Assembly: GCF_003369915.1 (NCBI RefSeq)
Contig: NC_046673.1
Span: 11,206,001-11,270,000 of the forward strand
DNA length: 64,000 nucleotides
Direction: 5' to 3'
Origin: Drosophila miranda
Lineage: Eukaryota > Arthropoda > Insecta > Diptera > Drosophilidae
Part shown: piece after piece, positions 11,835-22,397 of the stretch
Numbering within the stretch: position 1 is the stretch's first letter
How the letters are laid out: every line of letters starts with the position of its first letter
Notes under the pieces: model-generated
The model's database searches: none
What the model was told of the DNA's origin: nothing
What the model saw: only the letters and a program-made list of their open reading frames with translations
Made by a program: the position numbers and the translations under genes

Positions 11835-13073
11835 ATGTCCGCCAATCTGTTGCAGGCCACGCGCAACCTCTGCGCCCAGACGCGTCGCGCGTACAGCTCC
11901 AAGCTCCAAGATGTGATGGTAGTGGCCGCCGCCCGCACACCGATCGGCAGCTTCCAGAGCCAACTGGCGCCACTCAGCGCCAGCCAGCTGGGTGCCACCG
12001 CCATCGAGGCGGCCATTGAGCGGGCCGGGATCGCAAAGACCGACGTCAACGAAGTGATAATGGGAAATGTGGTGTCCGCAGGACTGGGACAGGCCCCCGC
12101 CCGCCAGGCTGCCATTTTCGCCGGCCTGCCGACCAACGTGTGCTGCACCACCGTGAATAAAGTGTGCTCCTCGGGCATGAAGTCGGTCATGCTGGGCGCC
12201 CAGTCGTTGATGCTCGGTTACGCCGATGTGGTCATCGCCGGCGGCATGGAGTCCATGTCCAATGTCCCCTTCTATTTGAAGCGCGGCGCCACACCATACG
12301 GCGGCGTCAACCTCATCGACGGCATTGTGTTCGACGGCCTCTGGGATGTGTACAACAAGTTCCATATGGGCAACTGTGCGGAGAACACGGCCAAGAAGAT
12401 GTCCATCTCCCGCGCGGACCAGGATGCGTACGCCATTCAGTCGTACAAGCGTTCGGCCCTAGCCTGGCAGGCCAATGCCTTTGCCGACGAGATCGCCCCT
12501 GTCAAGATCCAGCAGAAGCGCAAGCCCGAGGTGATCATCTCCGAGGACGAGGAGTTTAAGCGGATCAATTTCGACAAGTTCGGGCAGCTGGCGACGGTCT
12601 TCCAACGCGAAAACGGCACTGTGACCGCCGGCAACGCCTCCACCTTGAACGATGGTGGTGCCGCTGTCGTTCTGATGTCCGCCGATGCCGTTCAGCGTGC
12701 CGGCCTCAAGCCTCTGGCCCGGATTGTGGCCTTCCAGGATGCGGAGACCGATCCCATTGACTTCCCCATCGCCCCGGCCTTTGCAGTGCCCAAGCTGCTA
12801 GAGCGCGCTGGCGTGCGCAAGGAGGACGTGGCAATGTGGGAGATTAATGAGGCCTTCTCCCTGGTCGCGCTTGCCAATATAAAGAAAATGGATTTGGATC
12901 CCAGCAAGGTGAATGTGCACGGCGGTGCCGTCTCCCTTGGCCATCCCATAGGCATGTCTGGAGCCCGTCTGGTCACCCATCTCGCTCACAGCCTCAAAGC
13001 CGGACAGCTGGGATGTGCGTCCATCTGCAATGGCGGCGGTGGTGCCTCCTCTATTCTGCTGGAGAAGCTCTAA
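11835..13073 (+). CDS. CG10932: Mitochondrial acetyl-CoA acetyltransferase (thiolase), CG10932/Acat1 type
   Basis: This 412-residue thiolase II interconverts two acetyl-CoA and acetoacetyl-CoA in ketone-body and isoleucine metabolism. The N terminus is a basic, Asp/Glu-free mitochondrial presequence ([19 protein letters not shown]). Active-site features are all present: nucleophile Cys111 in [16 protein letters not shown], His370 in [10 protein letters not shown], and Cys398 in CNGGGGASS. The start is the ATG at 11835. The gene is a single exon and the length matches human ACAT1 (427 aa). Thiolase assignment is secure; the fly gene name rests on recall and neighbourhood. A poly(A) signal AATAAA lies at 13245-13250. 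Confidence 0.94.
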   Translation: MSANLLQATRNLCAQTRRAYSSKLQDVMVVAAARTPIGSFQSQLAPLSASQLGATAIEAAIERAGIAKTDVNEVIMGNVVSAGLGQAPARQAAIFAGLPTNVCCTTVNKVCSSGMKSVMLGAQSLMLGYADVVIAGGMESMSNVPFYLKRGATPYGGVNLIDGIVFDGLWDVYNKFHMGNCAENTAKKMSISRADQDAYAIQSYKRSALAWQANAFADEIAPVKIQQKRKPEVIISEDEEFKRINFDKFGQLATVFQRENGTVTAGNASTLNDGGAAVVLMSADAVQRAGLKPLARIVAFQDAETDPIDFPIAPAFAVPKLLERAGVRKEDVAMWEINEAFSLVALANIKKMDLDPSKVNVHGGAVSLGHPIGMSGARLVTHLAHSLKAGQLGCASICNGGGGASSILLEKL

Positions 13074-13244
13074 GCAGGAGCTCACTTTTGGTGCAGCCTG
13101 TGACCCCAGCAACCAGAAATGCATTTATTTTGTAACCAATTGAAATTTATCTGTTAAATGTTATTATACAATATGCTCTCCCTCTCTATGTGTAGCTGTG
13201 CCTGTCCCTTTCTTGAGCATCAAATGGAATTTTGTGATTTGCAT

Positions 13245-13250
13245 AATAAA
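13245..13250 (+). terminator. Poly(A) signal of the thiolase gene
   Basis: AATAAA about 170 nt after the thiolase stop. The 13,251-13,570 stretch that follows is AT-rich with homopolymer runs and one near-DRE (CTATCGATT, about 13423), with no gene seen. Confidence 0.6.
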
Positions 13251-13570
13251 ATTATGAAAAAAAAATTACTTTATGGCATTACATAAGCCATCTCAAAGAG
13301 CTGTTTTTTTTTCTGAAAATATACATTTAAATAAAATGAAAAAAAAATAATGCTGAAAAAGCAAAGTAATTTAAATTTGATTGGCATGTCTTAAGGAGCG
13401 CTGCCAACTGATTGCAATCATAGCTATCGATTCACGAAAACTACCAGCTCTAGCATGCAATCTAATAATTTTTCTCATCGCTATATAACATAACGGACAT
13501 TTATTTGCAGGTTAATGTACTTTTTCGCTTCTAAAAAAAACAATGTTTTGAAGACATTTGCACCTCCCTT

Positions 13571-15531
13571 TCAGCTTGCAGTGTGACCCCATCTGACCGA
13601 TATGAGCTCCCAAAGGAACACGATCAGTGAGCAAAAGTAAAGTGCCGCGGCAATTACGTAAATTCCCCAGAGATCCGGCTGCCTGATGCTCTTTTCTCGG
13701 TACAAGAACGTGCTGCGAAAGTACTTCTCGCTGGCCAATTGCCCGGCCCAGTAGTGCATAAGGCCGACGGCGCGAATGGACATGACCAGGTGGTCAAACT
13801 GCACCACCAGGTGCGAGTGCTTTGGCAGATAGATGGCCAGCTGCTGCTCCAGCACGTACTGCGGCACAATGTAGTAGCCTCCCGCCCTGTGGCCGCTCTG
13901 GGTGAGATGCAGCAATGCGTCCTGCGCCAGGAGTCCGAAGAAATGCGGATGTGTGCCCGCCAAAGTCTGCTCCGAGCACTGGTCCAGCCGACGCAGTATC
14001 TCATCGTCCAGCTCAGATGCGACGATCACGGAGCGCTGGCTGATAAACTGCTGTAGGCTAGACACCACGCGGAGGTCCTGCATTGTGATGCGACTCATCA
14101 CAGCCGTATAGCCGCGCTCCACCAGCTCCATGAGGCTGCGCGGCAGCGTCTGGTGCACATGGTAGCGCACGATCAGAAAGAGCAGGGCCGAGTACATGGC
14201 CCGCACGATCAGCGTGAAACACAGCCAGCTGCCAAAGAGCAACTGCAGCGAGGCTTGCTTCAGCGGGGTCACAGGCACGCCCAAGGCAGCAGCGTAAACT
14301 GCCAAGAATAGGGAAACTCGATCCCCGGCCCTACAGCACAGCAGCAGAAGGATACCAAAGAAGCCGAGGAGGCTGCCCAGCAAAAAGAGCCAGGCAATGG
14401 TCTGAAAGGGAAAGAACCAGATCTCCATGCTGGTCAGATTGTGGGAATTCAGTAGGAGGCAGCTGACCAGCTTGTTGGAGTAGTGCGGAAACACGGCCGT
14501 CAGATTGGCGGTATATTGTATACGCTTCCGCACATAGCCGATGGCCAAATGCGCGATGCGGTCCTGCATCTGTGGAGTACAAGAAAACACTGAAATGGAA
14601 GCACGAGGAGGAGGCAGTGCCTTCTTTTGGCCACTCACCAACTGCTCCAACAGCTGCTGCTCTGTCCAGGTGGTGTGACTCTCCTGCTGCTCCTGCAGTC
14701 CCCTGAAGCGTATGCTGAAGTTCATCCGCTTGGCTAGCTCCAGGAGCAGGCGACCCTCCAGACCCCTCAGTTGCTGCCGTTCGTCCACATCGAAGAAGGG
14801 CTGGACACGGCGGGCCAGCACCACCAGCGGACACTGCTGAAGGTTCCGCAGCTTCGATGGAAAGTAGTCGCGATGCTGCCACTCTCCCTCCGAAAATTGG
14901 TTGATCTGCGTGGGCATTGTGTCGCCGCACTGGCGGTGGGGCGCATAGGGAAAGTACGTGTGCAGGACTACCTGCCCGCCAGAGTTTTGGGTCATCACGT
15001 TGCAGTTGATGAGCTGATTGCGCCAGCAGTAGGCGAACACACCCAGCATGTCCTGCGGAATCAGGGCATCCCGCTGTTGTAGGAATATGAAATAATACTC
15101 GCTGGCATCGGACTGTGCGGTGTACGTGTGGATCTCAATGTCGCTGGAAGAAGGACGGAAGGAATTAGAGGAGGATTACCGTTCTGGTACCGTTACCGTT
15201 ACAGCAGTGCGTCCAGCGAGTCCACCAGCAGCAGATTGTGCGTACGTGGCCCCTCGATGCGTTGCCGGCTCTGGTTGTGATTGTGGTGCACCAGCTGGAT
15301 GATCATTGTGTCCACGCTCTCGTACAGCAGCTGCATGATGCTCCGATAGAAATTGAGTGGACTAGGCCGGCGGCACGACAGGATAACAATGAAGGCGGGC
15401 GCTAGGCGCTGGTAGAAGTCCTCGATGAACACGCGCAATGCGCTCGCCACAAACTGATTGATGGCCGCCGCCTGCGTCTGGGCACCGCTGTACTTCATCG
15501 ACTCAAAGTGGAGCAGGCTGGTTATGTTCAT
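13571..15531 (-). CDS. Divergent ionotropic receptor, Ir7 type (copy A)
   Basis: Chemosensory ion channel of the iGluR-like IR family, 610 residues from three exons: 15531-15203, 15143-14639 and 14569-13571 (1833 nt, phases 2 and 0). Order of parts: a short N-terminal domain; the block EYYFIFLQQRD; S1 ligand-binding half with YFPSKLRNLQQCPLVV and GRLLLELAKRMNF; TM1 about 329-355; pore loop and TM2 about 387-410; S2 with YLPKHSHLVVQFD; TM3 about 575-600 (FLWELISVRW). The iGluR glutamate-binding Arg is not evident, as in other divergent IRs. No signal peptide is visible at the chosen start. It is the IR nearest the thiolase gene. I cannot say which Ir7 letter it corresponds to. Confidence 0.9.
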
Positions 15532-16020
15532 GTCGCTCCGCCGGGCTGGCTGCTTACTAATATGGATGGCATCGCAGGCCAGCTGCTCCAGCGGTTACCC
15601 GGCGGAGTGGTCTCTGCTTTGGCCACTTTCTGATGTTTGCCTCTCATTAGTCGTCAACGATGGACAATGGTGGGCGGCGATGGGTCGTTAGAACAAAGTC
15701 AAACAAAACTCTATTGTGAGGTCATGCACGCAGTGCACCTCAAACTGGCTCAAACAATTGCCTAAGATATACAATACTTGTCAAGGACTCCATCGATAAG
15801 GTGGTGGGTGTTTCGGTTACACTTTCTGAAGGTATTAGAGACAGTGTATACATTCCATAGTTTCTACTTTATAAGCATGGCATATACCTATTGTATGGTA
15901 TATATTACATATAAAATATCCATGGTTTGAGCTTCCGGAAAACGCAGCTCTTTCAGTAATAAGCTCTCAGTCGAAATCAGGTGCAAAAATGTATTCACAG
16001 TTCTACAGATGAAACTATTT
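15532..16020. other. Intergenic spacer upstream of Ir copy A
   Basis: No gene is seen. A near-DRE (CATCGATAAG) lies at about 15791. The sequence becomes AT-rich toward the DINE-1 copy on its right. Confidence 0.5.
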
Positions 16021-17121
16021 TTATACCCGATACTCAAAATGAGTATTGGGGTATATTAGATTTGTGGTAAAAGTGGATGTGTGTAACGTCCAGAAGGAAT
16101 CGTTTCCGACCCCATAAAGTATATATATTCTTGATCAGCATCAATAGCCGAGTCGATTGAGCCATGTCTGTCTGTCCGTCTGTCCGTCCGTCCGTCCGTC
16201 TGTCCGTCCCCTTCAGCGCCTAGTGCTCAAAGACTATAAGAGCTAGAGCAACGATGTTTTGGATCCAGACTTCTGTGATATGTCACTGCTATAAAAATAT
16301 TTCAAAACTTCGCCCCGCCCACTTCCGCCCCCACAAAAAACGAAAATCTGTGGCATCCACAATTTTAAAGATATGAGAAAACCAAAAACGTAGAATTGTA
16401 GAGAATTGAATTGACCATATCTTTAAGACTGCGGAATCTGAATTGGATCGTATCATTATTATAGCCAGCATCAAGAAAACAATTTCATTTTTTCTCGCCC
16501 TGTCTCTCTCTAACACACACGTAGCATAGGCGGCTTTGCTTAGAGTAAAACATTAGCGCCAAGATCTCAGAGACTACAAAAACTAGAGCAACCAAATTTG
16601 GTATCTACACTCCTAATATATCGGACCGAGACGAGTTTGTTTCAAAATTTCGCCACACCCCCTTCCGCCCCCGCAAAGGACGAAAATCTGGGGATATTCA
16701 AAAATCTCAGAGACTATTAAGGCTAGAGTAACCAAATTTGGTATCCGCACTCCTGTTAGATCTTACTATAAAACGTGTATCTCAAAATTTCGCCCCACCC
16801 CCTTCCGCCCACACAAAGGACGAAAATCTGTTGCATCCACAATATTGCACATTCGAAAAAACTAAAAACGCAGAATCATAGATAATGACCATGTCTATCA
16901 GATTGCTGAATCTGGATCAGATCAGATCATTTTTATAGCCAATAGGAACAAATAAATTTGCAGTGGCTACGCAGCGCCCGACGTCACGCTCAGACTGATT
17001 TTCTGTCTCTCTCGCACGCACTCTTTGTCGTGTCGTTTAATATTAGCGGCGTCTGCCGGAGGAGAGCCATACTGACTTAGTATCGGGTATAACCGTAGAG
17101 TTGCGGTGTCCGCAGCAACTC
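16021..17121 (+). mobile_element. DINE-1 / non-autonomous Helitron copy
   Basis: The left end carries the DINE-1-like block ATACCCGATACTCAAAATGA, then GTCTGTCCGTCY microsatellite units at about 16167-16210, the expected core of these elements. Internal blocks with the motif ACCAAATTTGGTATC follow. The right end has TATCGGGTATA and a short hairpin at 17098-17121 (GAGTTGCGG, loop, CCGCAGCAACTC), as expected for a Helitron 3' end. It codes for nothing. The same family, inverted and lacking the hairpin end, closes the units of the tandem array at 51.7-60.6 kb. Family assignment is by recall of DINE-1 structure, without alignment. Confidence 0.75.
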
Positions 17122-18026
17122 ACAACGTTCCCCCTCGTTCAAATAGTTTTTAAGTGATTTGATCCCTGAATATCCGTGAGACTTATTTTTTGTACTTGTA
17201 TGTTCTTTGAATATCCCTGTTCCTAAGTTTAGAGGCACTTGGTGCTATTGCTACATCTTTTACTGAATGAAAACAGGAATATCTTCCTTCTTCAGTACCT
17301 CCAAAGGTTAGCATTTCTTCTAAATCTATTCCCTTATGAGATGTAAGCTTTATTCAATAAAATATACATATGTACATTTATAAATGACAACAGGCAACCA
17401 TCGTGCCGATCACCGGAAGAGTATCGGTGACAAACGACACTGACTGCTTTTGGACAGCGACCAGGGCATGGGCATGAGTCAGGAGACCGAGGAAGCCTAT
17501 ATTGGTGGACCCGTGGGCATAGTGCCAATCGACCAGGTTCGAACTACAGCGGAGTAGCCAGGTTTATGGAGATCCCGACTCCCGATTTGGGATTTGGTAA
17601 CTCCCCTCTTTGTCTCCTTGTGCTAGTGCTGTACACCAGCCCGCCCAGTCCCGTCAGGTTTCCGTGGCGGAATCCAAGAAATTGACGAGTCTATGCTCTT
17701 TATAGTTATCAAATGACTCTGGATACAGTCCATATTGCCTTTTTCTTTATTTTATAAAGAACAAAATTTGCAAATGGCGTTGATTTTCGACGAGTTGTGC
17801 GTGGCGGCGTGGATCCTGTAACGAGTGGGATGCCCGATCTCGATGATCGTGTTGCCAGGAAAGAGCGAGTGATGGTTAATTAAGTGCAGAAAATGCATCA
17901 ATCCAATTTATCCAATTTAAATAATTATCCAAATAGCATTTAAAAAACTAAATCCGAAGATGGTTAACGAAGGAATAATAAATTTATAAACATATATGTA
18001 TACATATGTATATTAATTATAATAGC
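17122..18026. other. AT-rich intergenic region with possible coding relic
   Basis: No intact gene is seen. Around 17,460-17,530 a short coding-like stretch (GMGMSQETEEAYIGGPVG) appears in one plus frame, without a start or splice context. It may be a relic or chance. Confidence 0.4.
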
Positions 18027-18034
18027 TATCGATA
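18027..18034. promoter_or_regulatory. Perfect DRE (DREF-binding) palindrome
   Basis: TATCGATA lies 142 bp upstream of the ATG of the selenophosphate-synthetase-like gene. This is the canonical DREF element of proliferation and housekeeping promoters. It suggests the downstream intronless gene has a working promoter. Confidence 0.55.
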
Positions 18035-18175
18035 AGGTCCATTCGTGACGCCATTTTAAAAAGTGCAGGAATCAAAAGTAGTCTAGGCAACCCTGCCACT
18101 TGGCAGACGCTGTCAAACGCTTTCTGACTGTGAACAAAAAAATTACTTTGGAGATTGCATATTGCATATTTTACA

Positions 18176-19300
18176 ATGAGCGCCTCTGAACCCGTTCCTA
18201 ATGGCTTAGATGACTCCTTCCGTCTGACCAGCTACCTCGAGCTGAAGGGCTCCGGCTGCCAGGTACCCGAAAGCGTGGTATCGGAGATGTTTAATAGCCC
18301 CGCCCTCAACGGCACCTCCACTACTTCAGGCTCCCAACGTCAGGAAACGCAGCTGCAGCAGATGCTGCGCAATATGAACATCGACACCAGTGCTGGTGGT
18401 GGAGGACTGCGGCACCACTTGCGCATCGAGTGCCGGTACCCGATCATCGACGATCTTTGCGCCATGGGGAAGATCATCTGCGCCGAGGCGCTCGGCAATT
18501 TCTACGCCATGGGCATTACAGCTTGTGATAAAATTATGATGCTGGCTTGCAAGCCCCCTCAGATGTCCAACAAGGAGTTCAATGCTGTCTTCTCGATGAT
18601 GGAGTTAGGCTTCAAGGAATCCTTCAAGGGCACCTACGGAAAGGAGATGTGGGCCATGTACATGCACACTAGCCGTTTCATAGGCGGCGGCTTGGCCTCG
18701 GTCCACTGGCCGCAGCAACATCTGGTGGCACGTGGCAATGCTCTGGTTGGTGATGTCCTGGTGCTGACCAAACCCCTGGGCACCCAGGTAGCCATCGATG
18801 CCTATGAGTGTATAGGTCAGCCGGAACGCTGGGAGCGCTACAAGATGCTCGTCTCCGAAGAGGATGTCCGTGCGGCCTATCAGCAGGCCGTCAAGACGAT
18901 GTGTCGCCTCAATCGCCAGGCCTCGAACCTCATGCACGTGCACAATGCCCATGGGGCCATGGCTGTGTCCGGGTTCGGTATCCTGCATCATGCCAACAAC
19001 CTGGCTTTGCTCCAAAAGAAGCCAGTGTCGTTTGTCATTGATACTTTGCCGGTGATCAGCAAGATGGCAGCTGCTGCCAAAGCATCGACCGTTGACGATA
19101 AGTGCCCCCTGCTGCAGGGTCTTTCTGTTGAGACTTCCGGTGGCCTGCTCATCTGCATGCCCCGTGAGGAGGCCGTTGCTCTTTGCAAGTTCATCGGGGC
19201 ATTTGGTGACAGCCCGGCCTGGATCATAGGCACTGTGCAGAGCGGCACCCGAAAAGCCTCCATCATCGAGAATGTTAAAATCATCGAGGTTTCTGAATAA
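18176..19300 (+). CDS. Selenophosphate synthetase 1 (SelD)-like protein, likely pseudoenzyme
   Basis: This 374-residue single-exon gene starts at the ATG at 18176. It keeps the SPS1 fold signature from end to end: DDSFRLTSYLELKGSGCQVP (12-31), YPIIDD, MGKIICAEALGNFYAMGIT, GDVLVLTKPLGTQVA, SEEDVRAAYQQAVKTMCRLN, SGFGILHHA and ETSGGLLICMPRE. Catalytic positions are lost. The Sec/Cys site is Ser26, the catalytic Lys is Gln29, and the metal-site Asp residues of LSDLYAMG and ATDITGFG are Asn108 and Ala. The TGGQS loop is absent. Fly SelD (Sps1) already has Arg at the Sec site, so this looks like a further diverged, probably retroposed paralogue. The frame is fully open, arguing for selection on a non-catalytic role. 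Function is unknown. Confidence 0.88.
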   Translation: MSASEPVPNGLDDSFRLTSYLELKGSGCQVPESVVSEMFNSPALNGTSTTSGSQRQETQLQQMLRNMNIDTSAGGGGLRHHLRIECRYPIIDDLCAMGKIICAEALGNFYAMGITACDKIMMLACKPPQMSNKEFNAVFSMMELGFKESFKGTYGKEMWAMYMHTSRFIGGGLASVHWPQQHLVARGNALVGDVLVLTKPLGTQVAIDAYECIGQPERWERYKMLVSEEDVRAAYQQAVKTMCRLNRQASNLMHVHNAHGAMAVSGFGILHHANNLALLQKKPVSFVIDTLPVISKMAAAAKASTVDDKCPLLQGLSVETSGGLLICMPREEAVALCKFIGAFGDSPAWIIGTVQSGTRKASIIENVKIIEVSE

Positions 19301-20255
19301 GTAGTGGATTATACATACATTATGCATCCAAAATTGAATTCTACACTGAAAAATTACATTCTGATTTTAATATTTTAGCGGCATCGCTCAGCTTCGCGGA
19401 GGCGACCCCTTTCTAATGGGCCAGCAATTAGGATAAGGAGCAGAAGGAGAGCTTGGAATGATTAAACAATCTGTATGTAATGTTCCCATGCCATCCGTTT
19501 ACTAAAGGGGTGGGAGAGGGAGACGACAATTTGCAATGAGAGAGCAATTAAAAAAATTGGCAAGCGGAGAGCATGGAATGTGCTAGAAATTAGGAGGAAG
19601 TCTAGACATGAAACATGGCGTCAAAGCGCTCTCAGTAGCGCTGAACGTAAAGCAAGACACGAAAGAGAGGGCGTTGCGGGAGCGGACAACCATGTATCTT
19701 TTCATCCTGTTCTAGAAAGAGATAGCATGGAATGAGCGAGCACACACACATAAGCCACCGGCGCATTGCATTTGTAATGCTCTCGCTCTCTCTCTCTCTC
19801 TCTCTCAGCTTCCACTTCTCGCGTTCCAGCAATAAAAACATGCGGTTTCCAAGCGGAAAATGTTGAAAATCAAGCGGGAAAATTGTCGAGTGGATGTTCA
19901 AAAAAGTCTAGCAGTGATTAAATATAAAAAAGTAATAAAACCAAACAAGTTTCCTGCCACTATTTAAGGGTTAGCATTAGCAGAAAACCAACGAGTGCTC
20001 GCAAGCTCACAAAAAGTGCTAAAAATATAAAGAGTGTCCACAAAGCGAATTGAGAGGAATAATTATTTGGTTGTTTTCCATCTTCCTGCCGACAATATTG
20101 TGGTGGTATACCACGAATAAAACACATATTTGCTTTTAATTAGCTTCACAGATTGGGATCTAAGACAAGATGTAAAGGCCGGCTATGGCAGGGCCCCAAG
20201 CCCATGCCAAGGCAGACCGCCGCGTCAGAACTAGAAGGGCGATTGGCGGCGCAAC
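19301..20255. other. Intergenic region with repeated motif and CT tract
   Basis: No gene is seen. AGC(A/T)TGGAATG occurs three times at 19450, 19570 and 19724. A CT dinucleotide tract lies at 19786-19806. The right part is the likely 5' region of Ir copy B. Confidence 0.5.
19786..19806. repeat. (CT)n / (GA)n tract
   Basis: Uninterrupted CT dinucleotides of about 21 bp. On the minus strand this is a GA repeat, the kind bound by GAGA factor or CLAMP. Confidence 0.8.
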
Positions 20256-22200
20256 ATGAACACCAGCAGCGTGATCTACAGCAGCTACGTGGAGCGCTCG
20301 CGCATCGACCTACAGGTGGAGGAGGCCAATTTGTATGTGGCCCGGGCCCTGCGGTATGTCATCGAGAATGTGCTGGCCCAGCTGAGTGCCACGCTGGTGG
20401 TGACGATTTCGACGCGTCATGAGGGTACTGCCCGCTGGTTCGAGTATGTGATGAACACACTCGTTTATTCGTGGCGTGTGGCAGCAGTGCAGCTGCTGCG
20501 ATTCAGTACGGACTTTGAGCGGGTGCGTGTGCCCGGAAGGAAGCGATTCAATCTGATGTTGGTGGACTCCTACGAGGGACTGGTGTGAGTGTTGGGGCCA
20601 TTGGGGGATGGACTTACGATGGACCAATCCATTCGCGTTTCTTTGCAGTAACTCAAACATTACCGAGGACAATGCGGACTTTGATGATCAGGAGTATTAC
20701 TTCATCTTCCTGCAGACACGCGATCATCTCATACCCATGGAACTGGAGCTAATCCTGGACCATTGCCTGGCGCATTACTGGCTGCACTGCAACGTGATGA
20801 TCCAGACAGCCGACGTGGATGTCCTGGTTTACAGCTACTACCCGTACACGTCGGACCACTGCCAGGCGGCGTATCCGGTGCAGGTGAATCACTTTGATGG
20901 CCAGCGCATGGTCAACCCGACCATGTTCCCCGAGAAGCTGCACCAGCTTCACGGCTGTCCCATCTCCGTGCTCACCTGGCACCAGCCGCCCTTCGTGGAG
21001 CTTAAATGGGACGAGCACAGCAACAGCCTGCGAGCCAGCGGCTTTGAGATCCAGCTGGTTGAGCATCTGGCCCGCCTGCTCAACTTTACAGTGGATCTGA
21101 TCAACCTGACGCTCATCCAGCCGCAGCTCTATCGCCTGGCCAATGGAAGCAGCGAAGGACCCATTGAGTTTGTAAGTAAACCGCTGGGATACCCCCCTTT
21201 CCAGTCACTTGAACTCCTCCTTCTTCTGGTGTAGCTCCTCGAGAGGCGGGCCAATCTTAGTCTAGGGTACTTTCGGAAGACGGCACGCCGGAACCAGCTG
21301 CTGACCACCGGCATGTCCTACTACTCATCGCCCCTGGTGGCTGTGTTGCAGCGCGAGAGCTATCTCATTGGTTCGCTGGCACTGCTCACCTTTCCCTTCG
21401 AGTGGACGGTGTGGCTAATCTTGCTCGGGTCCCTGGCTCTGCAGATAGCCATTCGGAGAGCTGGACTCCCGGTGCTGGAGCTGTTGTTGGGCCAGTCGCT
21501 GGCCCGCCTGCCACGCTCCTGGCTGCACAGGCTGGTCTTTGCCCACTGGCTGTACGCCGTGATGCCACTGAGGATCTGCTACCAATCGCTGCTCTTCCAC
21601 CTGATCCGGATGCAGCTGTTTGCGGCGCTGCCGGACTCCCTGGAGCAACTGCTGACGGAGAACTTTCGGGGCGTGTGCACCGGCAATACGCTGCGAATGC
21701 TGCACGAGATGCCGCTGGTGGCGGGCCGGACGGAGAGCTTCTCGGGCCTGGCCACGCTCTACGACCAGGAGGTGCTGGATTCACTGCAGCAGACTGGCGG
21801 CCACAAGGTCTTTGCCATAGCAGGGATGGACGTGACTCTGGCGTATCTGCGGTCCAGCAGCCGTCCGGATAGCTACCATGTGGTGGGGCAGCCGGTGAAT
21901 GTGGAATATGCCGGCCTCTACATGCCCAAGCACTCGTATCTGTACGAGAAGGTGGACGACGCCATCCGGCGGCTGGACGACACCGGATTCATACACGCCT
22001 GGCGACGCGCCGCCTTCGTGGCACACCGCAGGGTGGAGAAGCTGCCACAGGAACAAGATCGACGCCGGTACATCAGTAATTCCCAATTGTCCGGCGTCTA
22101 CAAGCTGATGACGGTGTTGTATTCCATTTGCGGCTTCGTTTTTGCCGGGGAACTGCTGCTCCAACGCTGGCGAGACCGTCGGACTGGCCGAAGAACTTAG
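20256..22200 (+). CDS. Divergent ionotropic receptor, Ir7 type (copy B)
   Basis: IR channel of 605 residues from three exons: 20256-20584, 20649-21171 and 21235-22200 (1818 nt). Exon 1 is exactly 329 nt as in copy A, and both introns keep the same position and phase (2, then 0). Landmarks: EYYFIFLQTRDHLIPM; MFPEKLHQLHGCPISVL and FEIQLVEHLARLLNFT in S1; RRANLSLGYF at the start of exon 3; TM1 about 340-358; TM2 after RICYQSLLFHLI; YMPKHSYLYEKVD in S2; TM3 about 572-592 (ICGFVFAGELLL). The N terminus (MNTSSVIYSSYVERSR) is not a signal peptide, so an upstream exon may be missing. It lies 200 bp upstream of copy C on the same strand. Confidence 0.9.
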
Positions 22201-22397
22201 TTAAGAGCCCAATCGATTGCCTCAAGCACCCCTCCCAATACTCCTCTGCGTTCTGTAACCATTAATCATGGGGAAGAAGTTTTCCTTTTCCTGCAATTAA
22301 ACGGAAAGTCACACAAAAACTTCCTGGGACTTCCTTGGCTGCCCTTGCCATCGAACGCCATGTTCGAGGGTCTGTTCATTCGTGAAGCAATCGGAGA

